Below are positions 27,081 through 35,571 of a stretch of DNA of 64,000 bases, one piece after another (the first letter of the stretch is position 1; every line of letters begins with the position of its first letter). Origin of the DNA: Tranquillimonas sp964472855 (GTDB lineage Bacteria > Pseudomonadota > Alphaproteobacteria > Rhodobacterales > Rhodobacteraceae); the NCBI GenBank assembly GCA_964472855.1, contig CAYYMJ010000007.1:1-64000 (forward strand), written 5' to 3'. The notes under the pieces were generated by a model. It did not search any database. It was not told where the DNA came from and worked only from the letters and a program-made list of their open reading frames with translations. The position numbers and the translations under genes are program-made.

Positions 27081-27178
27081 GCCGAGAGGTTGGCGCGGGC
27101 AGGCACCTCGCCAACCCGGTCAGGTCCGGAAGGAAGCAGCCGTAACGAGCCTCGCTTGGGTCGTTGTCCAGCCTCTCA
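27081..27178 (+). ncRNA. ffs: Bacterial small signal recognition particle RNA (4.5S)
   Basis: The conserved apical domain GGTCAGGTCCGGAAGGAAGC (27118-27137) contains the GGAA tetraloop and the internal loop bound by Ffh. The outer helix is closed by GAGAGGTTGG (27084-27093) pairing with CCAGCCTCTC (27168-27177). The size of about 98 nt fits the short SRP RNA of Gram-negative bacteria. It directs co-translational membrane targeting together with Ffh. Exact ends are estimated from the helix. Confidence 0.95.
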
Positions 27179-27192
27179 CCCCATCCCACGGG

Positions 27193-27609
27193 TCAGAACC
27201 CGCGCTGCACCAGTGGCAGCAGCCGCGAATCCTCGATGGCCGCGGTGCGGTGGCCCAGCCCGGCCAGATAGGTCCGGTCCCCGGCAAATGCCATGAACGC
27301 CGCGACCGAGGCTTGCCGGATCAGCATCGCGCAGTCCCATCGTTCGTCAGCCGGCCCGATCAGCCACGGCCCGCCATCGCCCAGAAAGTCGATCGCGCCG
27401 CCGCTGGCCTGCAAAAGCGGGCGGGTGTGCGCGACGTAAAGATCAAAGGCGTCCCTGCCGGTCAGCGCCTTTGCCGGGGCAAGCGCCGGCGTCTGGGAAT
27501 AGTCCGCCACAGCCCGGAACCGCAGCAGGTTCAGCATCACGACCGGGCCGGAAAGGCCGCGCCGCATCAGGGCGGCGCCGGCCGCGTCGGTCGGGTAAAG
27601 ATGGGCCAT
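27193..27609 (-). CDS. DUF1330-like dimeric alpha/beta barrel protein
   Basis: The 138-residue protein contains the pattern PVVMLNLLRFR at about 22-32, then DAFDLYVAHTRPLL, typical of the small DUF1330/EthD-like ferredoxin-fold family. These form dimeric alpha-beta barrels with no established activity. The start ATG overlaps the stop of the ankyrin gene upstream by one base (TGATG), so the two are translationally coupled. The gene ends 15 bases from the SRP RNA, which is on the opposite strand. Confidence 0.65.
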   Translation of the reverse strand: MAHLYPTDAAGAALMRRGLSGPVVMLNLLRFRAVADYSQTPALAPAKALTGRDAFDLYVAHTRPLLQASGGAIDFLGDGGPWLIGPADERWDCAMLIRQASVAAFMAFAGDRTYLAGLGHRTAAIEDSRLLPLVQRGF

Positions 27610-29147
27610 CACGCAACCCCGCCTTCCACCACCTGCCCCGGATGCGCCTGTGCCCAGTCGCCAAGAAGGGCCGCCACCGCCGGGTCTCCGGCCCGTTCAA
27701 CCGCGCGGCGCGGCAGGGCCACGCCATGGTTCAGCGCCATTTCAAGACAGGCGACATGGTCGCGCTCGTCCCGCTGGGGGCAGTTCTCGGACCCGTGGAT
27801 GATGGTCGACAGCAGCGTTCCGCCATAGTTGTTGACATGCGAGATGTCGGGCCGCAGCGCCATGAACAGGGCCATGACATCGGCCATCCCCTCCCACCCG
27901 GCGGCCTGCACCGGGGTCACGCCCATCTCGTCCGGGCGATCATGTTCCAGCCCGATATCGGCCAGCGCCCGCAGATGCGCCAGCTTGCCCGGCAGATGCA
28001 GCAAACGGCCCATCAGCCCGCGATATTCGCCGGGCAGGCTGTCGGGGTTCAGGAAAACGCCGGGCTGGGGCGTGCCCTCGGCCGCCGTGGCAAGGATCGC
28101 CTCTTGCGCGGTCAGGGTCGTGTCGCCGCCCGCCGCCGCGATGGCGCTGGCTGCCCCGGCATTGCCGCAGACCCGCGCCAGCGCATAAGCGTGCACCCCG
28201 TCATGCACCGCCCCATGGTTGGCCCCGGCCGCCAGCAACTGCGCGATCATGTCGCCGTCGCACAAGCGCCGCACCGCCTGATGCAGGGCCGGTATCACCG
28301 CTGGCGGCTGACCCGAGCCATGGGCGGCCACGCCCTCGTTCGGATCGGCCCCTGCCGCCAGCAACAGCGCAACCGCCGCGTGGTCGTTGAAATCCAGCGC
28401 CCGCAGCAGCGCGTTGGTGCCGGCCGGCCGGGCGCCGAACTCCAGCAACAGGCGCAGCCCGTCGCGATGCCCAAGCTCGGTCGCGTGATAAAGCGATTCG
28501 CCGTCGTCCGGGGTGGCGCCATGTTCCAGCAGCCAGCGCGCCAGCGGCAGGTTCCCCGCATGGCCCAGCGCCCCATACAGCGCCGACAGCTTGTGGTCGC
28601 TGCCCGGCTCGGACGCATAGCCGTCGTTCACATCGGCGCCGGCGTCGACCAGCAGGCGCGCGATTTCCAGCATGTCGTCGCGCAGATCGGGGTGCGCCTT
28701 GTGCCACTGTGAAAACGTCAGGTGCAAGATCGGGCGGCGCGGGCCCAGCGTGCGGGTCGCGGCCCCGGCATCGCCGGCCAGCGCCGCCTGCACGGCGGGC
28801 AGGTCCAGCAGCGCGATTTCGAGCCCCAGGATACCGCGCGCCAGGTCCGGCGTGTCGGCCAGCAACCGTTCGGCCACCCAATTCTGCCCGTGAAACAGCG
28901 CGATCTTCAGCCGCTGTTGCTTGCCGGCCCGGTCCAGGCCCTCGGTCTCGACCGCCAGTTTCAGGCGCGGCCAGCTTTCGAAATCGGCCTCGCGCGCGAT
29001 CACATGCAGAAAGTCAGCATGTTTCAGCGCGGTCGGCCCGTCGGCGATGACGGCGCGCACGCGGTCGGCCGCCTGCGGGTCATGCGCCGCATAGGCGCGG
29101 CGCAACGCCTTGGCCTTGCGGCGCAACTGGTCCAGTGAATTGCTCAT
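27609..29147 (-). CDS. Ankyrin-repeat protein
   Basis: The 512-residue protein has an N-terminal helical domain (residues 1-95, SLDQLRRKAKALRRAY... ESWPRLKLAVE). It is followed by at least six ankyrin-type repeats with the hallmarks LLVDAGADVN, WLLEHGAT, LLLEFGARP and LLLAAGADPNEG. No enzymatic domain or signal peptide is seen, so it is probably a cytoplasmic protein-binding scaffold. The start at 29147 follows AGGAGA at ideal spacing. It is coupled to the DUF1330-like gene, and the partner may be a clue to function, but none can be stated. Confidence 0.85.
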   Translation of the reverse strand: MSNSLDQLRRKAKALRRAYAAHDPQAADRVRAVIADGPTALKHADFLHVIAREADFESWPRLKLAVETEGLDRAGKQQRLKIALFHGQNWVAERLLADTPDLARGILGLEIALLDLPAVQAALAGDAGAATRTLGPRRPILHLTFSQWHKAHPDLRDDMLEIARLLVDAGADVNDGYASEPGSDHKLSALYGALGHAGNLPLARWLLEHGATPDDGESLYHATELGHRDGLRLLLEFGARPAGTNALLRALDFNDHAAVALLLAAGADPNEGVAAHGSGQPPAVIPALHQAVRRLCDGDMIAQLLAAGANHGAVHDGVHAYALARVCGNAGAASAIAAAGGDTTLTAQEAILATAAEGTPQPGVFLNPDSLPGEYRGLMGRLLHLPGKLAHLRALADIGLEHDRPDEMGVTPVQAAGWEGMADVMALFMALRPDISHVNNYGGTLLSTIIHGSENCPQRDERDHVACLEMALNHGVALPRRAVERAGDPAVAALLGDWAQAHPGQVVEGGVA

Positions 29148-29392
29148 CGGGATTCTCCTGACGCTGCCCGATGGATCCGCCAACTGTCCGGGCAAGAGAA
29201 AAACCGATTGAAGGGTTCTTCTGCAAAACAAGGGGGTGCCGGGTCGGCTTTCCGCGGATCAGGTTGCCGCCCCCGTGCGGCAGGGGCCTTGTAACCCGAC
29301 GCGCAGGCCCCGGCAAGCCAGCGGGCGGTAGACGCGGCCCCGGGCAGGGCCTAGGTTGCGCGGGTCCGAAAACCCTGCTGCTGTTGGCGTCC

Positions 29393-31153
29393 ATGTCCCA
29401 AACCGAATACCAGGTGCTTGCCCGCAAATACCGCCCCGAAACCTTTGCCGATCTCGTCGGCCAGGACGCGATGGTGCGCACGCTGAAAAACGCCTTCGCG
29501 TCTGACCGGATCGCCCAGGCGTTCATCATGACCGGCATTCGCGGCACCGGCAAAACCACCACGGCGCGGATCATCGCCAAGGGCATGAACTGCATCGGCC
29601 CCGATGGCACCGGCGGCCCCACGACCACCCCTTGCGGCCAGTGCGAGCCCTGCCGCGCCATCTCGGCAGGCCGCCATGTCGATGTGATGGAGATGGACGC
29701 CGCCTCGAACACCGGCGTGCAGAATATCCGCGATGCGATCATTGAAACCGTCGCCTATGCCCCCACCTCGGCCCGCTTCAAGGTGTTCATCATCGACGAG
29801 GTGCACATGCTGTCGACCAGCGCCTTCAACGCGCTGCTGAAGACGCTGGAAGAGCCGCCGGCCCATGTGAAATTCATCTTTGCCACGACCGAGATCCGCA
29901 AGGTGCCGGTCACGGTGCTGTCGCGCTGCCAGCGGTTCGACCTGCGCCGGATCGAGCCCGAGGACATGATTGCCATGCTGCGCTGCATCGCCGATGCCGA
30001 AGGCGCGCAGATCTCGGATGCGGCGCTGGGCCTGATCACCCGCGCCTCGGAAGGGTCGGCCCGCGATGCCCAGTCGCTGCTGGATCAGGCCATCAGCCAC
30101 GGCGCCGGCGAAACCAGCGCCGACGAGGTGCGCGCCATGCTGGGGCTGGCCGACCGCGGGCGCGTGCTGGACCTGTTCGACCTGATCATGCGGGGCGACG
30201 CGGCCGGCGCGCTGACCGAACTGGGGCGCCAGTATGCCGACGGGGCCGACCCGATGGCCGTGCTGCGCGACCTTGCCGAGGTCACCCATTGGGTCAGCGT
30301 GGTGCGCATCACGCCCGAGGCCGCCGAAGACCCCACCATCGGCGCCGACGAACGCGCGCGCGGACAGGCGCTGGCCGGACAGTTGCAGATGCGCGTGCTG
30401 ACCCGGACATGGCAGATGCTGCTGAAGGCGCTGGACGAGGTCGCGACCGCCCCCAACGCGATGATGGCCGCCGAAATGGCGATTATCCGGCTGACCCATG
30501 TCGCCGACCTGCCGGCGCCGGAAGAATTGGTGCGCAAGCTGCGCGATACGCCAGCCCCCGCGCCCGGCCCCCCCGCCGCGCGGCCTGCGCCTGCGGGGCA
30601 CGCCGGGAATGGCGGCAGCACTGGCAGCGGCGGCCACGCACCGCGCGCCGTTTCGCCACCGGCGGCCCACGGGCATGGCCCGGCGCTGGCGCCGGCGCAG
30701 GCCCCCGACACCGCGCTGGCCCGCTTTACGCGGTTCGAACAGGTGGTCGACCTGATCCGCGCCAACCGCGACGGCAAGCTGCTGATCGAGGTTGAAACCG
30801 GCCTGCGTCTGGCCCGCTATGCACCCGGCCGGATCGAGTTCGAGCCAGCCGATCCCGCGCCCGCCGATCTGGCCGCGCGGCTGGCGCAGCGGCTGCAACT
30901 GTGGACCGGCGTCCGCTGGGCCGTCAGCGTCGTCTCAAACGGCGGCGCACCGACCATCGCCGAAACCCGCGACGCCGAAACCCGCGCCCAACGGGACAAG
31001 GCGCGGGCGCATCCGCTGGTTCAGTCCGTCCTTGCCGCCTTTCCCGGCGCAAAGATCACCGACATCCGCACGACCGAGGCACTGATGCAGCAAGCCGCGG
31101 CCGAGGCGCTGCCCGAAATCGCCGACGAATGGGACCCGTTCGAGGACGACTAG
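29393..31153 (+). CDS. dnaX: DNA polymerase III subunit gamma/tau
   Basis: The 586-residue clamp-loader ATPase has the N-terminal ARKYRPETFADLVGQ segment, Walker A RGTGKTT, a zinc module (MNC and CGQCEPC), DEVHM Walker B, SRC sensor 1 and the EGSARDAQSLLDQ sensor 2 region. A Pro/Ala-rich linker (about 395-445) precedes the C-terminal tau domain that binds the polymerase. I see no A-rich slippery run, so any short gamma form would need another mechanism. The Shine-Dalgarno signal before the ATG at 29393 is poor, and an upstream TTG could be used. It is divergent from the ankyrin gene. Confidence 0.95.
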   Translation: MSQTEYQVLARKYRPETFADLVGQDAMVRTLKNAFASDRIAQAFIMTGIRGTGKTTTARIIAKGMNCIGPDGTGGPTTTPCGQCEPCRAISAGRHVDVMEMDAASNTGVQNIRDAIIETVAYAPTSARFKVFIIDEVHMLSTSAFNALLKTLEEPPAHVKFIFATTEIRKVPVTVLSRCQRFDLRRIEPEDMIAMLRCIADAEGAQISDAALGLITRASEGSARDAQSLLDQAISHGAGETSADEVRAMLGLADRGRVLDLFDLIMRGDAAGALTELGRQYADGADPMAVLRDLAEVTHWVSVVRITPEAAEDPTIGADERARGQALAGQLQMRVLTRTWQMLLKALDEVATAPNAMMAAEMAIIRLTHVADLPAPEELVRKLRDTPAPAPGPPAARPAPAGHAGNGGSTGSGGHAPRAVSPPAAHGHGPALAPAQAPDTALARFTRFEQVVDLIRANRDGKLLIEVETGLRLARYAPGRIEFEPADPAPADLAARLAQRLQLWTGVRWAVSVVSNGGAPTIAETRDAETRAQRDKARAHPLVQSVLAAFPGAKITDIRTTEALMQQAAAEALPEIADEWDPFEDD

Positions 31154-31344
31154 CAGCCTTTCACGTCAAGCTTGATCCAGATGTGATCACCCGACGCGCC
31201 GGCCCTCATGTCAGGTTGCGCCGGTTGATTCAGGTCTGGATGAGACCTACGCTGGCCACCTCTGCGGGTGCCGGTAATTGCGGGTCATCGTGGACCGGGC
31301 CACGCGCAACGCGCTCGCCTTACCTCAGTCAATGGCTTGAATGA

Positions 31345-32565
31345 ATGGGCGGGCGCATGGCACTCAGTTTCGGAGAAGACGGGATTCCCCTGGTTACAGT
31401 GGAACGACTGGCAGAGTTGCCACCATCGGATATCGACGATCAGCGCCGAACGACGCCGTTGGTTCGCACCGGCGAGATGCGCGTCGTCGCCCTTCGCTGC
31501 GACGATGTGGAAAAGCTGTCGAACGATCCGGGCCTGATGCAACTGCCCGGTGCGCCCTATGCTGATGCAATGGGTATCCCGCCGGGGCGCTGCCGCGGTT
31601 TTCTCGAAGGGTCCATGCTGATGAGCAACGGGGCCGATCACAAACGACTGCGCGGGGCGTTCGCGAAAACCTTTGCGCACCCTGTGGTGCGCGGCAAACG
31701 TGAACAGGTTCGCGCGGTGGCCGACCGGATCGTCGCCGATCTGCCGCGTGGCGAAGACTTTGACTTCCTTGCACTTTGCGCCTCGCGCCTGCCCGCCGAA
31801 ATGATCGCCGAGGTTCTGGGCCTGCCGGTCGACCAGAGCACGTGGTTCGCCACACGCGTCTATTCGTTCAGCCGCTGCCTGATGTTGCCCTATGATATCG
31901 AGCATCATGACGAGATCGAAGCAGCCGCTGAAGCGCTCTATTGTTTCGTCGCCGACGCGCTTGACGAGCGTCGCGAAACGCCGCGCGACGACCTTTTGTC
32001 CAGGCTGGTCACCGACGAAAGTGCCCGCGCTCTGGCAGCCGAAGAGCTGATCCATCAGGTGATGTCCGTCATTCTCGCCGGCAGCGATACAACCCGCTCT
32101 GGTTTTAACATCACCGTCGGGCGGCTTTTGGGCGATCGCGCAATCTGGGACGAGGTGCGCGCGCAGCCCAATCTTATCCCCGCGGCCATCGACGAGGCGC
32201 TGCGCATCGAGCCGCCCGTAGGCTCGATGCCGCGCTTTACGCCCGCCCCGGTCGCGCTGGACAACATGACAATCCCTCCGGGGCAGGTGCTGGGCCTGTC
32301 CACCCTTTCCGCAATGCGAGACGAAAACCGCATCAAGCTGCCCGAAACCTTCGATCTGCACCGCAAGGACCATGTGCGTCCGCATCTGGTGTTCGGCGGC
32401 GGTGCGCATCGTTGTCTGGGCGAAATGCTGGCCCGGATCGAGTTGGAAGAAGGGCTGGCCGCGCTGATGGAAGCCGTGCCCGAGATCGAGATGATCGAGG
32501 CGCCGCACATGTTGGGTTTCGGCGGCATCCGGCGGTCGACACCTCTTGTCGCCCGGATCGGTTGA
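31345..32565 (+). CDS. Cytochrome P450
   Basis: The 406-residue bacterial class I P450 has the I-helix oxygen-binding motif LAGSDTTR, the K-helix ExxR pair in EALR, and the haem loop FGGGAHRCLG with proximal Cys357. Cytosolic P450s of this size use ferredoxin partners; none is adjacent. Substrate cannot be inferred. Two starts are possible (ATG 31345 or 31357). The gene lies between dnaX and ybaB, which are usually adjacent, and its codon use is less GC-biased than that of its neighbours, which suggests later acquisition. Confidence 0.93.
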   Translation: MGGRMALSFGEDGIPLVTVERLAELPPSDIDDQRRTTPLVRTGEMRVVALRCDDVEKLSNDPGLMQLPGAPYADAMGIPPGRCRGFLEGSMLMSNGADHKRLRGAFAKTFAHPVVRGKREQVRAVADRIVADLPRGEDFDFLALCASRLPAEMIAEVLGLPVDQSTWFATRVYSFSRCLMLPYDIEHHDEIEAAAEALYCFVADALDERRETPRDDLLSRLVTDESARALAAEELIHQVMSVILAGSDTTRSGFNITVGRLLGDRAIWDEVRAQPNLIPAAIDEALRIEPPVGSMPRFTPAPVALDNMTIPPGQVLGLSTLSAMRDENRIKLPETFDLHRKDHVRPHLVFGGGAHRCLGEMLARIELEEGLAALMEAVPEIEMIEAPHMLGFGGIRRSTPLVARIG

Positions 32566-32787
32566 CTTGTAATCGGTCGGACACAGCCGCGACGCCTGAG
32601 GCGGCAAATCCCAGGTGCAATGGCGTGATCCGGCGCAAGACCCTTTTGCCCGCCGCCCGGCGCGGGGCAGGTCGGCGCGGGAACCGCCGCCCGCGCAGGC
32701 CGGATCGACCGGCGAACCCCGCAGCCCCTTGTCCGGGCCGGCGCCAGACCGTATCTCTGCCAGACCGCGACAAAGAGGAATGCGACG

Positions 32788-33132
32788 ATGCTGAAGGGTC
32801 TGGGCCAACTGGGCGACATGGGCAAGATGATGAAGGCCGCGCAGGAAATGCAGGGCAAGATGGCCGAACTGCAGGAAAGCCTTGGCAGCATCACCGTCAC
32901 CGGCGAAAGCGGCGCCGGTCTGGTCAAGGCCACGGCCACCGCCAAGGGCGAACTGACGGCGCTGGACATCGACCCGTCGATCTTTCACGCCGATGAAAAA
33001 GAGGTGGTCGAAGACCTGATCGTCGCCGCCGTCAAGGACGCGCAGACCCGCGCCGCCGAACGCAGCCAGCAGGAAATGCAGCGCCTGACCGAAGGGCTGG
33101 GACTGCCGGCGGGCATGAAGCTGCCCTTCTGA
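32788..33132 (+). CDS. YbaB/EbfC nucleoid-associated protein
   Basis: The 114-residue protein begins MLKGLGQLGDMGKMMKAAQEMQ and contains the conserved helix-strand-helix of YbaB/EbfC dimers, which bind DNA as tweezers-like clamps. GAGGAA precedes the ATG. It lies 8 bases upstream of recR, the standard pairing, and downstream of dnaX with the P450 gene in between. Confidence 0.95.
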   Translation: MLKGLGQLGDMGKMMKAAQEMQGKMAELQESLGSITVTGESGAGLVKATATAKGELTALDIDPSIFHADEKEVVEDLIVAAVKDAQTRAAERSQQEMQRLTEGLGLPAGMKLPF

Positions 33133-33140
33133 GCCCGCCC

Positions 33141-33737
33141 ATGGCCGCCAGCCAGGAAATCGAGGCCCTGATCGAACTGATGGCCAAACTGCCGGGGCTG
33201 GGTCCGCGGTCGGCCCGGCGCGCGGTGCTGCACCTGATCAAGAAACGCGGCCTGCTGATGATGCCGCTGGCCGACGCGATGCAGGCGGTGGCGGCAACGG
33301 CGCGCGAATGCGTGACCTGTGGCAATATCGGCACCGGCGAGACCTGCGACATCTGCCGCGACCCGCGGCGCAGCAGCGCCGAGATTTGCGTGGTCGAGGA
33401 TGTGGCCGACCTGTGGGCGATGGAGCGGTCAGGGGTGTTCAAGGGCCGGTATCACGTGCTGGGCGGAACGCTGTCGGCGCTGGACGGGGTCGGGCCCGAA
33501 GACCTGCGCATCCCGCACCTTGTGTCGCGCGTGCGGCAGGGCGGCGTGACCGAGGTGATCCTGGCGCTTGGGGCCACGGTCGACGGTCAGACCACCGGTC
33601 ACTATATCGCTGATGAACTGGGCGGCAGCGGTGCCGCCGTCACCTCGCTGGCCCGCGGCGTTCCCGTCGGCGGCGAGCTTGACTATCTCGACGACGGAAC
33701 GATTTCAGCCGCCCTGTCGGCCCGGCGCCGGGTCTGA
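33141..33737 (+). CDS. recR: Recombination mediator protein RecR
   Basis: The 198-residue protein has an N-terminal helix-hairpin-helix (LPGLGPRSARRAVLHL), a Cys4 zinc finger (CVTC ... CDIC), a TOPRIM domain starting at ICVVEDVADLWAME, and the C-terminal Walker-like GHYIADEL region. It loads RecA at gaps with RecO and RecF. It is read from the same unit as ybaB. Confidence 0.97.
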   Translation: MAASQEIEALIELMAKLPGLGPRSARRAVLHLIKKRGLLMMPLADAMQAVAATARECVTCGNIGTGETCDICRDPRRSSAEICVVEDVADLWAMERSGVFKGRYHVLGGTLSALDGVGPEDLRIPHLVSRVRQGGVTEVILALGATVDGQTTGHYIADELGGSGAAVTSLARGVPVGGELDYLDDGTISAALSARRRV

Positions 33738-33786
33738 CGCGGGCGCAAGGCCCACGACTTGCCGGCGGCTGCCGGCGGCCGCGGTC

Positions 33787-34548
33787 TCAGCCCTCGTCTT
33801 CCTCGTCATCGCCACTGCCCGACGGCAGATTGAAGAAGCTGTCGGCATCGCGCGAGCTGTCGATCCTGGTGTTGTCATCGTCGTCATCGCCGGCGTCGGA
33901 CAGGGTAAAGGTCTCGAGCCCGGAAATGGCGGTGGGAATCTTGGGATCGGACGGGCCAGCCAGCGATTGTTCGGTCGACACCAGCTTGCGCCGCTCGTCA
34001 TCTGACATGACAACGCCTTCCTTGGACTTGCGCGCCGCGGCCTTTTGCACGGCTGCGTCCAGCTCGGACTGTTTGCACAGGCCCAGCGCCACCGGGTCGA
34101 TGGGCTGGATGTTGGAGATGTTCCAGTGGGTGCGTTCGCGGATCGCCTGAATGGTCGGCTTGGTCGTGCCCACCAGCTTGGAGATCTGCGAATCCAGAAG
34201 CTCGGGGTGGAACTTGACCAGCCACAGGATGGCCGCCGGCCGGTCCTGGCGCTTGGACAGGGGGGTATAGCGCGGGCCACGGCGCTTTTCTTCGCCCACG
34301 GCGGCCGGATAGAATTTGAGCGTCAGCTTGTGCAGCGGATCCTTTTCGGCCGCGTCGATCTGGTCCTGGGTCAGCTGGTTGTTGGCGATGGGGTCGAACC
34401 CCTTGACGCCGGTGGCGACGTCGCCGTCGGCGATGCCCTGAACCTCGAGCTCGTGCAGGTCGCAGAAATCGGCGATCTGCTTGAAGCTGATGGTGGTGTT
34501 GTCGACCAGCCAGACGGCGGTTGCCTTGGCCATGAGGGGTTTCGACAT
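33787..34548 (-). CDS. trcR: Cell-cycle transcriptional regulator TrcR (DUF1013)
   Basis: The 253-residue protein matches the alphaproteobacteria-specific DUF1013 family. It begins MSKPLMAKATAVWLVDNTT, where a helix-turn-helix-like segment (FKQIADFCDLHELEVQGIADGD) follows. It has a middle conserved block (RQDRPAAILWLVKFHPEL, then LVGTTKPTIQAIRERTHWN) that looks like a second DNA-binding module, and an acidic C-terminal tail (DDDDD, GDDEEDEG). The family is named TrcR in Pfam and described as a cell-cycle transcription factor. It is divergent from the RNase T2 gene and convergent with recR. Confidence 0.88.
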   Translation of the reverse strand: MSKPLMAKATAVWLVDNTTISFKQIADFCDLHELEVQGIADGDVATGVKGFDPIANNQLTQDQIDAAEKDPLHKLTLKFYPAAVGEEKRRGPRYTPLSKRQDRPAAILWLVKFHPELLDSQISKLVGTTKPTIQAIRERTHWNISNIQPIDPVALGLCKQSELDAAVQKAAARKSKEGVVMSDDERRKLVSTEQSLAGPSDPKIPTAISGLETFTLSDAGDDDDDNTRIDSSRDADSFFNLPSGSGDDEEDEG

Positions 34549-34680
34549 CTCTCGCGCTCCTTCGGTTCAGGCGAATACAAGGACAGGGCCGGGGAAAACG
34601 GCCGGTCCGGCTGGACCACATCCTCGTTTTCGGGGAAGTGTGACGCATATAGTCGGGACCGGGTCGGGAGAAAAGGGGAA

Positions 34681-35304
34681 ATGCGCTTTCTGGTCTGGCT
34701 GCTGTTGTGGCCGGTTGCGGCCGCCGCCGAAGGGGAACCGGCCGGCGATTTCGACTATTGGGTCCTGTCGCTGTCATGGTCGCCGTCCTATTGCGCGACC
34801 GAGGGCGCGGCACGCGGCAACCCCCAGTGCAACCGCCCGCTCGGCTGGGTGCTGCACGGCCTGTGGCCGCAATACGAGACCGGCTGGCCCAGCTATTGCC
34901 GCACCGCCCGGCGCGACCCGTCGCGGGCCGACACCGCGGCGATGGCCGACATCATGGGATCGTCCGGCAGCGCCTGGCACCAGTGGAAAAAGCACGGCCG
35001 CTGCAGTGGTCTTGGCCCCGACGATTTCTTCGCGCTTTCGCGGCTGGCCTTCGCGCGCGTCACACGGCCGGAGGTGTTCCGGCGCCTGCCCCGCGAAATC
35101 GCCCTGCCGGCCAGCGTGGTGGAGCAGGCATTTCTGGCCGACAATCCCGGAACGGTCGCCGACGGGGTAACCGTGACCTGCAAGGCGGGACGAATATCGG
35201 AGGTGCGATTCTGCCTGACCCGTGACTTGGAGCCGCGGCGTTGCGGGCCGGATGTCATGCGCGACTGTTCGCTGCGCGATGCCTTGCTGGGCCCGGTCGA
35301 CTGA
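34681..35304 (+). CDS. Secreted RNase T2-family protein with a substituted active-site Glu
   Basis: The 207-residue protein has a short signal peptide (MRFLVWLLLWPVAAAAE). The first conserved active-site segment is WVLHGLWPQ, containing the first catalytic His. The second reads HQWKKHGRC, with His105 present but Gln101 in the place of the usual Glu (HEWxKHG). Several Cys suggest periplasmic disulfides. The fold and size match RNase I/T2, which cleave RNA through 2',3'-cyclic phosphates. Whether the Glu-to-Gln change lowers activity is unknown. The gene stands alone. Confidence 0.85.
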   Translation: MRFLVWLLLWPVAAAAEGEPAGDFDYWVLSLSWSPSYCATEGAARGNPQCNRPLGWVLHGLWPQYETGWPSYCRTARRDPSRADTAAMADIMGSSGSAWHQWKKHGRCSGLGPDDFFALSRLAFARVTRPEVFRRLPREIALPASVVEQAFLADNPGTVADGVTVTCKAGRISEVRFCLTRDLEPRRCGPDVMRDCSLRDALLGPVD

Positions 35305-35385
35305 CCGCGACCCGGGGGCGGGGCGCGGTGCGCGAAACCGCGCCTGACCCACGCGATTGCGACGCGCGGGCGCGCCGCGCAAGGT

Positions 35386-35404
35386 GAGGGGGCGCTGCCC
35401 CCTC
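35386..35404. terminator. GC-rich hairpin in the RNase T2 / DMT intergenic region
   Basis: GAGGGGGC-GCT-GCCCCCTC forms a perfect 8-bp stem with a 3-nt loop about 80 bases after the RNase T2 stop. Only two Ts follow, so it may be a factor-assisted terminator or part of an intergenic repeat. The rest of 35305-35571 contains no gene. Confidence 0.5.
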
Positions 35405-35571
35405 TTCGCGTGCCGCGAATTCACCCCCGAGGTATTTGCAAGCCAAAGAAGCCCTGAAGGGTTGCGTGCGCCATGCACCAGCGTCAGGGCGGCGTTGTTC
35501 GACCTGGTGGCGACAGGGATCGCCAACTGCGATAGGTGCGCGGGGTCTGAAAGCTATCTGGCTACATTGTC

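Noticed and set aside
29393..31153. Search for a programmed frameshift site in dnaX
   Set aside because: No A-rich slippery heptamer with a following stem was found, so production of a short gamma form cannot be supported.
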